A stretch of 64,000 nt of DNA from the NCBI GenBank assembly GCA_964481485.1, contig CAYZVM010000002.1:1-64000 (forward strand). Reading direction: 5' to 3'. The notes beneath the pieces were generated by a model that was given only the letters and a program-made list of their open reading frames with translations, was not told the origin of the DNA and ran no database searches. Position 1 is the stretch's first letter. Each line of letters begins with the position of its first letter. The position numbers were made by a program, and so were the translations under genes. Below, one piece after another: positions 16,216-26,000 of this stretch. The stretch is from M3007 sp964481485 (GTDB lineage: Bacteria > Bacteroidota > Bacteroidia > Chitinophagales > Saprospiraceae).

Positions 16216-17370
16216 ATGAATTTGACGTACAATCCGAACTGCCCTTCCATCGAAGACCTCCGCGCTCGCGCCCGACGGCGCATCCCACGCTTCGCTTTTG
16301 AATACCTCGACGGTGGCTGCAATGAGGATGTGAACCTGCACAAAAACACCGCCGAACTCCGCGAGGTCGAGTTGAAGCCATTTTATCTGAGCAAACACAC
16401 GGGCTCGGACATGAAAACGGAATTGTTCGGCCACGTTTATGACGCGCCGTTTGGCGTGGCGCCCGTTGGTTTGCAGGGACTGATGTGGCCGGGCGCACCA
16501 GAGATTTTGGCGAAAGCAGCATTTGAACACAACATTCCTTTAATCCTCAGCACGGTAACGACGGCGAGTATCGAGCGCATCGGCGAATTGACGGAGGGCA
16601 AATTCTGGTACCAACTTTACCACCCCGCCGATAATGCTTTGCGCGACGACATCCTTGACCGAGCAGAAGCCGCCGGGTGCAAAGTTTTGGTCATTTTGTG
16701 CGACGTGCCGACCTTCGGCTACCGCCCGCGCGACATCCGAAACGGTCTGGCGATGCCGCCAAAAATGACTCTCCGGAATATTTTGCAAATCATGGGGAAG
16801 CCGAATTGGGCGATTCAAACCCTCCTGCATGGGCAGCCAAATTTTGCCACGATGAAAAAGTATATGCCCAAAGGATTGGACATGGCGCAACTCGGGGCCT
16901 ACATGAACCAGACTTTTTCCGGTAGGCTGAACGAGGAAAAAATCGCCCCCATCCGCGAGCGTTGGAAAGGAAAACTCGTGCTGAAAGGAGTCGCCAGCGA
17001 GCAGGATACCGACATGGCGGTTCGGCTGGGCTTGGACGGCATCATCGTGTCCAACCATGGCGGGCGGCAATTGGATGCAGGCGAATCGTCCATCCACGCG
17101 CTTGCGCCCATCGTCAAAAACTACAAAAACCGCATCAAAATCATGCTTGACAGCGGCGTTCGTTCCGGCCCCGATGTGGCGCGGGCGTTGGCGAGCGGAG
17201 CGGAATTTGTTTTCCTCGGCAGGTCGTTTATGTACGGTGTGGCGGCTTTGGGCGAGGCGGGCGGCCAGCACACGATTTCGATTTTAAAAATCCAGTTGAA
17301 ACAGGTGATGGAGCAAATTTGCTGCGAAAGGGTAGGGGATTTTCCGAAACACGTGGTTCCGAATTTTTGA
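16216..17370 (+). CDS. lldD: FMN-dependent alpha-hydroxy-acid oxidase, L-lactate dehydrogenase-like
   Basis: 384 aa from ATG 16216. An upstream in-frame ATG at 16156 lies in the repeat and is rejected. The enzyme is an FMN TIM barrel oxidising L-2-hydroxy acids. Seen: PSIEDLRARARRRIPRFAFEYLDGG, GVAPVGLQGLMWPGAPEILA, the YQLY and LVILCDVP strands, catalytic VSNHGGRQLD with active-site His, and the phosphate loop DSGVRSGPDVARAL with GRSFMYG. L-rhamnose breakdown gives L-lactaldehyde and then L-lactate, so an L-lactate dehydrogenase next to the rhamnose genes makes sense. Glycolate or another hydroxy acid remains possible. A good terminator follows. Confidence 0.87.
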   Translation: MNLTYNPNCPSIEDLRARARRRIPRFAFEYLDGGCNEDVNLHKNTAELREVELKPFYLSKHTGSDMKTELFGHVYDAPFGVAPVGLQGLMWPGAPEILAKAAFEHNIPLILSTVTTASIERIGELTEGKFWYQLYHPADNALRDDILDRAEAAGCKVLVILCDVPTFGYRPRDIRNGLAMPPKMTLRNILQIMGKPNWAIQTLLHGQPNFATMKKYMPKGLDMAQLGAYMNQTFSGRLNEEKIAPIRERWKGKLVLKGVASEQDTDMAVRLGLDGIIVSNHGGRQLDAGESSIHALAPIVKNYKNRIKIMLDSGVRSGPDVARALASGAEFVFLGRSFMYGVAALGEAGGQHTISILKIQLKQVMEQICCERVGDFPKHVVPNF

Positions 17371-17397
17371 AAACACAATTCAATATGTCTGCAACAA

Positions 17398-17440
17398 AAA
17401 AGCCTGACAGTCAAGTTTTTGAAACTGCTATCAGGCTTTT
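17398..17440 (+). terminator. Rho-independent terminator after lldD
   Basis: AAAAGCCTGA (17398-17407) pairs with TCAGGCTTTT (17431-17440), followed by GTTTT. It closes the housekeeping half of the window. Confidence 0.85.
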
Positions 17441-17466
17441 GTTTTGGTGCAAAATGGGTCTTTGTT

Positions 17467-17490
17467 TGGTACGTCCGACGGGAATCGAAC
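17467..17490 (-). other. tRNA 3'-end fragment (possible attachment site)
   Basis: On the minus strand this 24-nt piece reads as the end of a tRNA: T-loop TTCGATT, 3' T-stem CCCGT, 3' acceptor strand CGGACGT, discriminator A, and encoded CCA. The matching 5' T-stem and the rest of a tRNA are absent just upstream, so it is a fragment and not a working gene. Such duplicated 3' ends are left where integrative elements insert into tRNA genes. Confidence 0.5.
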
Positions 17491-17543
17491 TATTGTCTTA
17501 TAAAATTGATAATCATTGAATTAGGTTTTTTTAAGTTTGAAAA

Positions 17544-17563
17544 GTGAAACATAGGTGAAACAT
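17544..17563 (+). repeat. Two direct copies of GTGAAACAT, 11 bp apart
   Basis: GTGAAACAT occurs at 17544-17552 and 17555-17563. The pair lies between the two tRNA-like fragments. Spacing of one helical turn fits a protein-binding site such as an integrase arm site or an operator; this is inference. Confidence 0.35.
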
Positions 17564-17580
17564 TTTTGGCAGATTCCATT

Positions 17581-17602
17581 TGGGGCGGTTTGGAATCGAA
17601 CC
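17581..17602 (-). other. Second tRNA-3'-end-like fragment
   Basis: The minus strand shows GGTTCGATTCC, then AAACCGCCCCA, like a T-loop plus acceptor end, but without CCA and with only two of five T-stem pairs. It shares GGAATCGAAC (plus strand) with the fragment at 17467-17490. The two could mark two insertion junctions. Weaker than the first fragment. Confidence 0.25.
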
Positions 17603-17736
17603 TTTGGAAAAGGGCGTTTTTTAGGGGGGGAAGAACGATTGACGAACAAAGTGATAAGAGTCAAGGCTTCGACTGAGTAAGGTCAATATATGGAAGAGAA
17701 GTATATACCACTTTTGTGGAATTGATACTCTTTCAT

Positions 17737-19380
17737 ATGCCAAATCTTGACGTAATTCGCAATCTCATTGGTGAGGGTAATTTAAAAGAGGCGCTCGCCA
17801 GGCTGTTAACTCTGTTGGATAGCAGCGATCGCAAAACCAGAAAACTTCGTGACGGGGTCATTGTGTTGAACAGTAAATTTAAGGACCTGAGTCATAAAGA
17901 AACGCTCGGTCTTATGGACGCTGATGACGTTTTACGCGAAAAAGCCCAAATCAATGATGCGCTGCTTAATATCATCGGCGACATGGAAAGCGAGGCCTCG
18001 TCGCCAACGGCACATACACCGGCCACCACACCTTCGAAGAAATGGTGGTGGCTGTTGCTTTTACTTATACCCGTAGGTTTGGTTGCGGTGTTCTGGGGGG
18101 ATCTAAACCCCGAGCCGAAACAGCCCCCTCAACAAGATCCCCCACCGACCGGAGTTCCTCGACGGGCGACTATCTCATTTGCTGAGAGCGCATTTGATTT
18201 TGGGACGGTGCTCGAAGGCAACACCATCTCGCACACTTTTGGATTCCAAAATACAGGAAATGCGCCACTCCTGCTTTCGGAGGTATCGGGGAGTCCGGGA
18301 TATACCATTCAATACTGGCGGCGCGATTCGGTTCCTCCCGGCGGGCATGGAGAAATTATGGTTGTCTTCAATACACAAGGCAAAACCGGCGCTCAGCAAG
18401 GTCAGATAACCGCTCGGGGGAACATGGACGCCTCCCCAACCACTTTGACTATTCGGGGAGTAGTTGTTCGGCAGGAAATTACCACACCCAAGCCAATTGC
18501 CCGTTTTCAGGTAGAAAACAACGGCTGTGAAGCGCCGTGCAAGTTGCGTTTCATTAATAGCTCGGTAAATGCCGTGTCCTACAAATGGGAGTTCGGCGAC
18601 GGTCATATAGACCTTGGCAGGTCTCCTGAACATCAGTATGCCAAACCGGGCGATTACATTGTTACCTTGAGAGTGAACTCTCCTGAGGGTATCAGCAATT
18701 TCGCCCGGAAAGCAGTCACAATAAATGCTGTCAAGCAACCTCCATCCGGCGGCGATGCTTCTGCTTCCTGGGGCTGGAAACGGGTGACACAGGCCAATAT
18801 GGATGACGCCAATAACTTTTTAAATGGCGCAGGAGCCTATACCCGGAAAGTAAAGCAGGCGGAGATTGTCCCGGCCCCGGGTTCAACCAGCGATTTTATC
18901 ATTTTTTACCAGGCCGGGACATCTCCCGGGTGGGCTTGGAAACGGGTGGCTAACCTGAACTTGGACGACGCGCACCAATTTATGAACGGAACCGGCACCT
19001 ATTCCCAAAAAATAGCCAACGCAGAAATATTCAGTATCCAACGGGGGGGCCAAAAAGACCTGATCCTGTTCTATCAACCGGGCTCATCGCAGGGTTGGGG
19101 CTGGAAACGGGTCACCAACCTGAATTTAAACGATGCAGTTAATTTTCTAAATGGAAGCGGGGGCTATAACCACACCATAAAAAATGCTGAAATCGTAGCC
19201 ATTCAGGAGGGTTCGAGAACGGATTTGATCGTTTTTTACCAGAGAGGTCAATCTGCTACATCAGGTCAATGGAAACAGACCAGTGTTAACGACAATAACG
19301 CATTACAAGCCCTTCTGGGTACTACCAAAGAAGCGGAAGTCATAACAGTGGGGAATAAGTATATTGTGTTTTATAAGTAA
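17737..19380 (+). CDS. EAD11-like / transmembrane / DUF1573 / PKD protein with C-terminal repeats
   Basis: 547 aa from ATG 17737 (an ATG seven codons earlier adds nothing). Residues 1-83 (LDVIRNLIGEGNLKEALARL ... REKAQINDALLNIIGDME) match the pattern of effector-associated domain 11, a small helical adaptor known from predicted conflict and signalling systems. One membrane span follows at 103-120, then a Pro-rich linker, a DUF1573/ASH-like beta domain (147-243, FDFGTVLEGNTISHTF), a PKD domain (252-331, YKWEFGDG), and four repeats of ~50 residues (345-547) built around GWGWKRVTNLNLNDA, NFLNGSG and DLIVFYQ, the last degenerate. Topology: EAD inside, beta domains and repeats outside. It converges with the AAA+ gene. 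Role unknown; sensor or anchor is a guess. Confidence 0.75.
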   Translation: MPNLDVIRNLIGEGNLKEALARLLTLLDSSDRKTRKLRDGVIVLNSKFKDLSHKETLGLMDADDVLREKAQINDALLNIIGDMESEASSPTAHTPATTPSKKWWWLLLLLIPVGLVAVFWGDLNPEPKQPPQQDPPPTGVPRRATISFAESAFDFGTVLEGNTISHTFGFQNTGNAPLLLSEVSGSPGYTIQYWRRDSVPPGGHGEIMVVFNTQGKTGAQQGQITARGNMDASPTTLTIRGVVVRQEITTPKPIARFQVENNGCEAPCKLRFINSSVNAVSYKWEFGDGHIDLGRSPEHQYAKPGDYIVTLRVNSPEGISNFARKAVTINAVKQPPSGGDASASWGWKRVTQANMDDANNFLNGAGAYTRKVKQAEIVPAPGSTSDFIIFYQAGTSPGWAWKRVANLNLDDAHQFMNGTGTYSQKIANAEIFSIQRGGQKDLILFYQPGSSQGWGWKRVTNLNLNDAVNFLNGSGGYNHTIKNAEIVAIQEGSRTDLIVFYQRGQSATSGQWKQTSVNDNNALQALLGTTKEAEVITVGNKYIVFYK

Positions 19381-19441
19381 TTGATTCCAAGGCGTTGTCT
19401 TTCATCTACATACGGATAGTTGCCTCAATTTCGTTTTTTTT

Positions 19442-20782
19442 TTAGTTTACAATACGCCCTTCTTTCTCAAATTCTTTTGTAATTCCATCTAAGAGATAAT
19501 CCTGTTCAATTGTGTTTGAATCGTGCGATAAAGCCTGCAGGCAAGCATATTGAACTACGTTCATAATATTTGAACCGGAAAGTTCATATTTCCCTGCGAT
19601 TTCCGTCAAATTGATAGTTGTCGCGATATTTACCTGCTCCGGAAATGCTTTCGACCATAATTTATATCGCTCTGTTGATCTGGGTAACGGGAAATTGATG
19701 ACTGCATTGAACCGGCGTAAAAAGGCCTCGTCAATATTGCTCTTAAAGTTAGTCGCCATGATGACAAGTCCGGCATAGTTTTCGATCCGCTGCAGGAGAT
19801 AGGACACTTCCTGGTTAGCATAACGGTCTCTGGCATCTTTGGTGGCGCTCCGTTTTCCAAAACAGGCATCGGCCTCGTCAAAAAACAAACACCAGCCCTT
19901 GTTTTCCGCTTTATCGAACAAATTGGCGAGGTTTTTTTCGGTTTCGCCAATATATTTTGATACAATCTGCGACAGATCTACCCTTAAAACCTCCATCTCG
20001 GTATATTTCCCGATCAGGCTTGCTGCGAGTGTTTTCCCCGTTCCCGGAGGTCCGTAAAAAAGGGCCCGGTACCCAGGTCTTAATTTTCTGGCCATCCCCC
20101 AATCATTCATGAGGGCTTCATGGTGTTTCATCCAGATTTCAATTTGTCGGAGCTGCGACAGCGTATTTTCATTCACCACCAGATCATCCCATTCCAAATT
20201 GGTGGCAATTTGTTGAGCCGGAAAAGAAGTGCTCAGTTTAGGTATTGAAATATTTCCCGTGGTCAACAATTCCACATAATCTTCTTCTAATACCAGCCTG
20301 CTGCTCAACAGAGGTTCGCCGCGCCCAGCCTCCTCCACTTTCAGGATGTTCTGGGCTATAAAAAAGTGGTCCGATTTAAAAATAGTCATTAATTGTATGC
20401 GACGGGAAATATCTTCCCCTGCTACAACAAACAGCGCTGTTCCAACCGTAGGCATCATATATCGGGTATTCCCGCTCTTCGTACCCCCGAATTCTATAAA
20501 ATCGCTTCCATCCTGAAAATATTGCCCAATCAGCTGTTCGAAGAAGCCCGGAACCAGATGGGGTACCAAGGCAAGCATAAAAGTGATAAACTCTTCGATG
20601 GTAGGTTCACTATAAGATACGAACTGCGTGAAAAAATCATCCGATTCTTCCAGAGCAAATGGTGGAAGTTCCAGGGCCGTTTGAGAAGATTTACTTTGGT
20701 TCAAATAATCCTTCATCCGCAAGTGTATGACTTCGCGGAGATAATCCATGGCGCGTTGCAGGTTTTGGTGTGTGTCGGTCAT
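19442..20782 (-). CDS. AAA+ ATPase of the contractile injection system (Afp15/Pvc15-like)
   Basis: 446 aa from ATG 20782; an earlier in-frame ATG at 20839 would overlap the upstream gene by 43 bp and lacks family-like sequence. The last gene of the eCIS operon. Walker A GPPGTGKT at 244-251, Walker B LFFDEAD at 299-305, sensor-type MATN at 342-345 and arginine-finger-like RR at 356-357 are all intact. The ~220-residue N-terminal part is family-specific. Afp15/Pvc15-type ATPases are conserved in eCIS and act during assembly, probably loading or remodelling components; they are not part of the finished particle. Position after the cargo genes fits the known operon order. Confidence 0.9.
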   Translation of the reverse strand: MTDTHQNLQRAMDYLREVIHLRMKDYLNQSKSSQTALELPPFALEESDDFFTQFVSYSEPTIEEFITFMLALVPHLVPGFFEQLIGQYFQDGSDFIEFGGTKSGNTRYMMPTVGTALFVVAGEDISRRIQLMTIFKSDHFFIAQNILKVEEAGRGEPLLSSRLVLEEDYVELLTTGNISIPKLSTSFPAQQIATNLEWDDLVVNENTLSQLRQIEIWMKHHEALMNDWGMARKLRPGYRALFYGPPGTGKTLAASLIGKYTEMEVLRVDLSQIVSKYIGETEKNLANLFDKAENKGWCLFFDEADACFGKRSATKDARDRYANQEVSYLLQRIENYAGLVIMATNFKSNIDEAFLRRFNAVINFPLPRSTERYKLWSKAFPEQVNIATTINLTEIAGKYELSGSNIMNVVQYACLQALSHDSNTIEQDYLLDGITKEFEKEGRIVN

Positions 20783-20796
20783 CTTTAGGCGTAAGG

Positions 20797-21495
20797 TTAA
20801 CCGCCTTGGTTGCGGCGGCGGAACAAATTGCGAAGCCAATTGCGAACCAGCGGGGTATTTCTGGAACGCTCTTCTTCAGTCGGTTTCTCCAGTTGCCGGT
20901 GAATGGGTGTGCCGGTAATCAGGAGCGGTTTATCCGGCAAAAGGGCGAATAAACCTACCAGAAACGTTTCCCAGGCATCCGTCCGGCTTTTATTTTGATA
21001 GTCATCGTCAGGGGCGCTATCCAGGCAGGGAAGTGCGGTGGCCCTGATAGCGGCTTTTAGCAATACGGTTACCTGCGTCGAAGGGTTCAAATCTCCAAAA
21101 TCCTGTTGAAGCAGGACGGCCCGATCCCCCGGAACCCCTGCAATCAGGAACCGGTTATTTTTCAAGGTTGTTATTAGTTGTTCCAAGGCTTCCAACACGG
21201 TATCGACGGAACGAATACCGGAGGCCATACTGCGCCGCGCCCATACCAGCGCCTTCTGCCGAATCACCGCCGCTGGTTCGCTGTCGCGCATAAGATGTAC
21301 CGCATCGCACACCAACGCCATGGCCGCCTTTTGCGCCGCTTCGACGGCGACCTGTTGCCGCTCTACGGGCTGCGCTTTTATCTTCCTGGTATGGAAAAAT
21401 GGCACAGCCTCTTCTTTTTTGCGGGCAAAAAAGAGCGCCGGTTGTTTTTCCGGCTCCGGTTGGGGAAGGAGGTGCTTGCGGCGGCGGTGGGACAT
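20797..21495 (-). CDS. Unrecognised eCIS-linked protein with a cargo-like N-terminus
   Basis: 232 aa from ATG 21495 (a further ATG at 21522 is possible). I know no family for it. The N-terminus (QPALFFARKKEEAVPFF, residues ~18-34) closely resembles that of the DUF4157 cargo encoded two genes upstream (QPFFQKKGKGDFF): QP, FF, KK and a second FF in the same spacing. The rest is helical, with AAQKAAMALVCDAVHLM and a Leu-rich FLVGLFALLPDKPLLITG stretch, and a basic C-terminus. It lies 14 bp upstream of the AAA+ gene on the same strand. It could be a second cargo, a cargo adaptor or an internal tube plug; this is inference. Confidence 0.6.
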   Translation of the reverse strand: MSHRRRKHLLPQPEPEKQPALFFARKKEEAVPFFHTRKIKAQPVERQQVAVEAAQKAAMALVCDAVHLMRDSEPAAVIRQKALVWARRSMASGIRSVDTVLEALEQLITTLKNNRFLIAGVPGDRAVLLQQDFGDLNPSTQVTVLLKAAIRATALPCLDSAPDDDYQNKSRTDAWETFLVGLFALLPDKPLLITGTPIHRQLEKPTEEERSRNTPLVRNWLRNLFRRRNQGG

Positions 21496-21655
21496 GGTGA
21501 CAATTACAGTTAATTTTGTCAAGTCTCATTTATAAAGGTGGTTTCTATATTTTTCCTTGCAACAGGATGTTCTCAGGGCGATTAGGTATAGATTTTCCAA
21601 TAAAACAAATCTATTTCCTGAAAGGTGATAGATATATTGGCTATAAGACATCAAA

Positions 21656-23020
21656 TTAAGGCTTTCTTAATCCAAAAACGTCAAACTTCGGAAAAACCTT
21701 GCTTAGCAAGGTTTTATTTATCAATTCGTTGGGTTCTGATATTTGAAAATCATGGGAATAGGTTGCAAAATAATGCCAATTTTCAACTCCTCCTCCATTT
21801 AAAAGGGCTTCAAGATATTCTCTAAAGTTTAAGGTCATTTTGATAGGATTATCAAACTGAAGTAAATATATAGATTTATCATTTTGATTATTAAAGTTTA
21901 CCACAACGTATTTTGCTTCAAATACTTTTTCAATAGGATTAAAGACTTTAACTGTATTAAACCAATTTGGTTCTTCTTCTATTAAATTCTTTTCCCAAAG
22001 AACTCCTTCTTGAGAGTAAACACTCCATTCCTTTTTTTTTAATCCATTTGGTCCTCCAAAAATGTCCTCTACAGGTAACAACCAAATCATACCGTCCAAA
22101 ATTAAATCTTCTGATAAGATATAAGACCATCTTATATGAACACCATTTATTTGTTTATAAAAATTAACCATTTCACTCGGCATAGTAATGCCGAAAAATC
22201 TATTAACTCTTTCGATAGTCTGAAAAGATACTCCAGGATTAACGTGAAATCTTTCAATTTTAATGCCTCCAATAGATTTTAGCACATTTTCAAGTTGATG
22301 AAATTTCTCAATATATCTATCATGGCTCAAAAAAACATCCCTCCGTAAGGATGAGTCTTTATGTTTGCATTTTTTTATTAATGAACTTTGGGAAGAATTT
22401 GGAAAAATTTCTGGCAAATGATATGAGATTCCATATTTTTTAACTTCATTTTCATGATTGGCGATAAAATATTTTTGCCAAAAATAGAAGCCCCTCGATT
22501 CAAGAGTGTATTCTATATATTCTGAAATGCTCAGAAATAACTCCTCAAAAAAGTTGGGATATTGAAAAAGATAAAACTTATAATCCTTTGAGTTCTCTGG
22601 TAAGTAAATCAAAATTAAGTCCCCTTGCCCAAGATTATCAAAGACAAATAATCGGTCCAAGATTAAAGAATGGTTCTCTTCAAGCCATTTTGACCACCAA
22701 AAATCTTCATAGTATTCCTCGTAGGAAATTGCAAATGACATCTTTTTATTTAATAACCTTCCTATAGAACTAATATCAGAAACGCCCTGAAAAACACCCC
22801 AGTCACTTTGATATTTCCATCTTAATTCTAAACCATCTATTTTTTGATAGAATTCCTTTAATTCGTCCGGAAGATCTCGATTAAGCATTTTTTCAGCTTC
22901 AAGAATATCATCTGGGCTTGCCGATTCGTCCCAATAAACAGTGGAATCCAAAAATTTTCCACTAATTTCAATTTCATCCTGATAGTCAACTAAAACCTGA
23001 ATTATATTTGAAAGTCCCAT
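21656..23020 (-). CDS. Tandem SMI1/KNR4 (SUKH) protein, candidate immunity protein
   Basis: 454 aa with two SUKH-like domains. The first covers residues ~30-170 (SPDDILEAEKMLNRDLPDELKEFYQKIDGLEL, then a WGVF strand and a FVFDNLGQGDLILIYL block). The second covers ~255-420 (ERVNRFFGITMPSEMVNFYKQINGVHIRWSY and KVFEAKYVVVNFN). SUKH proteins are the commonest immunity superfamily of polymorphic toxin systems, often against nuclease toxins. The gene directly follows the nuclease-like cargo on the same strand, 53 bp away, and shares its low G+C content, which differs from the structural eCIS genes. I infer it neutralises that toxin domain. It has no signal peptide and acts in the cytoplasm. Confidence 0.85.
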   Translation of the reverse strand: MGLSNIIQVLVDYQDEIEISGKFLDSTVYWDESASPDDILEAEKMLNRDLPDELKEFYQKIDGLELRWKYQSDWGVFQGVSDISSIGRLLNKKMSFAISYEEYYEDFWWSKWLEENHSLILDRLFVFDNLGQGDLILIYLPENSKDYKFYLFQYPNFFEELFLSISEYIEYTLESRGFYFWQKYFIANHENEVKKYGISYHLPEIFPNSSQSSLIKKCKHKDSSLRRDVFLSHDRYIEKFHQLENVLKSIGGIKIERFHVNPGVSFQTIERVNRFFGITMPSEMVNFYKQINGVHIRWSYILSEDLILDGMIWLLPVEDIFGGPNGLKKKEWSVYSQEGVLWEKNLIEEEPNWFNTVKVFNPIEKVFEAKYVVVNFNNQNDKSIYLLQFDNPIKMTLNFREYLEALLNGGGVENWHYFATYSHDFQISEPNELINKTLLSKVFPKFDVFGLRKP

Positions 23021-23073
23021 ATAATATGTTTCAATGAATTAAAAAATCAATTTTAAAAAACCGAATTCATAAA

Positions 23074-26000
23074 TCAAGGTTTAGGGGGAGGGATTTTTAC
23101 AGCCTGATAAGATAAATTCCTATCAACTTTTTCCCATGCATTTTTGTCATCAATTCCGGGTTTAGGGGGGAGATAAATACCAAATCTTAAGCGAATCAGT
23201 TTAGGAAATTCAGATAAGTTATTATATGAAGGATGGGGAGGATGGTTTTCCTTCACCTCAACATCCATCCATAACACGTTAGGAAGTTTTGGTCTTTTAG
23301 GTCTCTCTCTTACTCCGCTAGATTTTGGTATAGCTTCTGATCGAATCAACCTTTCAGCAGATTTCTCAAAACTGGATAATACTGATCCCCCTGTATTAAT
23401 TCTTGTAGGTGCAACAACCCAATTTTCAATTCCCCCTTTGCCTCCAAGAGCTGCACTGATCAAATGCATCCTAACCCAGTTGCCTTCTTTGCCTTTCATC
23501 AAATTATATTCACGACTTGTACCACTTGCACCTTGTCCACCTTTTGCTGTTTTATAAGACATTTTTTCCCACTGGGCTCTTTTTTTTCCAGATGAATTAG
23601 TAAATGTACACTCTGTCGGATCTGGCACATCTGATACAGTTTTTCCTACAAGTTTGATTAATAATTTACTTAACTTAGTCATATTTTTGGTTATGTCCTT
23701 TTCTTGTTTTGCTGAAGTTGCTTGACCGCTCTTTCCAGGAGTTCGTATAATTAATTTAATATGTTTAGAAATTGACAATGCTTCTGCTTTTTTCCCTGCT
23801 TCTGGAGTACCTTCCGGTATATTCAGAGAAGTTAAATAATCAACCAGTTCCTTTGGGGCATCGCTGGCTCGTACCAACTGAGCATTAGGTCCTTTGCCCT
23901 CAAAATAAATCTTGTGACTTTTACCATCTGTCGTCTTAAAAGGTATTTTTATTTTCCACCAACCCAATAATTTCCCAACCCCCTTCTTCACCTTCTCCTT
24001 CCCCTTAGCATAGATCCCCTTTCCTTTTTTTATCAATTTCCGCGCCCATTTTTTCGCTTTTGCGAGCAGTTTATTGACGGCTTTATCGATCCGTTTGCGG
24101 ATTTTTTTGATAATGGCCTGCACTTTTTTTGCCAGGCTGCCGATACCAATCAGTCGGGCGAAGAGACCGATGACGAGGGGGATCAGTGTGGACAATCCCT
24201 TTTCCATGGCTTTGGCCACCCTGGCCATGCTGCCTGAAGCCAGTGCCAGGATCGCTTCTGTGATGGCGGGGATTAGCATAATGGCCGATTCCACGAAAAA
24301 GACAATGACATCTTTGATCGCCATAATGGCTTTGATAAAACCGGCGCCGGGGATCAGCAGGCTAAGGAGCCATTTGATGCCCGCTTCAATTACTTTGGTG
24401 ATCAGCATGTCCTGTATGGCATCGATCACAACTGTTTTTAAATCGGTAAATTGCGCTTGAACGTATTCCCATAGCCCGAGGATACCTTTTTCGCGAATGA
24501 GCTGGAATATCTCAAAGCCTTTCTCTAAGGCTGCTACAACAGGTTCGCCCAGCATCCGAACCGCTTTGGTTCGGATAAAATCCCATCCGACGCCCAATAT
24601 CTGGGTCACGAGGTCAAAAATACCGGGCAAGCTGAAGATATTTTCGGGTATCTGGATACCTATCGGGCCAAGCGCGCCGGTCAGCCAGGTCAGCAGGCCG
24701 CCCAGCAAATGCTTTTTGATATTTGCTTTGAACAGATCGATCCCTTCTCCGATGCCGTCGAAAAGTTTGCCCATAAAAGCGATCGGGTCGGCCAAAATAA
24801 CGGGAATAACTGAACGGATAGCGCCCATAAGATTTTCGATGGCTTCCTTGAGTTTTCGGATTGTTTCGAAAACGCCGTCGAGTGCATCCTTCGCTTTGTC
24901 ATACAACCCCCGGTTGGCTTCCTTCATTTCCAAAATCCGTTCGTCCACATCCTTCACGCTTTCATTGTATTTTTCGGCCAGGGAGTCAATAAGTTCCTCC
25001 TGTTTGCTGTTGACGGTTGTATCCAGTTCCCCAAATTTGTCCTGAATATCTTTGGCTGCTTTTGCGCCGATGCTCTTCAGGTTTTTGGGCAGCTTGTCCA
25101 CATATGTTTTCACTTCATCCCGCCCCGTTTTAATCCTTTTTTTCGCTTCGTTCAGTTTATTGGCCACCACATTGGATATGTCCGTCAGCAAGACATCCAT
25201 TTTCGAAATATAGAAATTTCGGCCCTGAACAAAAAATTCGTTTACTTCCGGGGGCAGGCCCGTAAAAAAATCACCCACCGCTCTCAGGTTGCCTTTAAAA
25301 CCACTATATCTTTTATACTTGTACACCAACATTTTAGCCGCTATATAGCCTTCAAACAGCCCACGAGCGTCTAATTCACCATCGTAAAAACGCCGCTCTA
25401 CAAAACCGTCCAGTTTGCCCAGAATACCATCAACATCTTTTTTTGTGTTTTCATAAATTTTATTGATGTCTGTTGAAATTTCTTGCCGTTTGGCAGTGTC
25501 TTTATTTCCTGTTTGATTTTGTGTCCCGATTACTTTGGACAGTATATCTGTCCGTTTGCCGAATATATTTACAAATTGACCGTCAGCGTTTTTTTGAGCC
25601 TTGTTTTGTGCGTCGCTGCGGACGCCTTCTTCCTGTTTTCTAAATTCGGATGGAGCCGTTTTACTGTGTTCGCGGGCTGCGTTGCGGGCTTCCAGCGCAC
25701 TCAGAAACTTGGGCTCTTCCGACTTCGCCAGTTGCTCCTCCGTCACATTTTCCTGTGCCATCCGGTTTTCCACTTCCTGTACGTTGTCCTGTAGCGGCTG
25801 ATTTACCTCTTGTTCAGTCCGGGCCGATGGCATGGCTTGTCCGGCATTCAGGCTGGGGGGCTTGGGGCCGGTGCGCGGCATTTGCAGGGGTTCGGTTTTT
25901 CTTTCGGGAATATTGGCTGTATTTGGTTCCTGGCTTGTAGCGGATTCTATAGCGCCGGCAGACTTATTGCGCTCTTCCTTTACTTTTTTTGACGCAGCCG

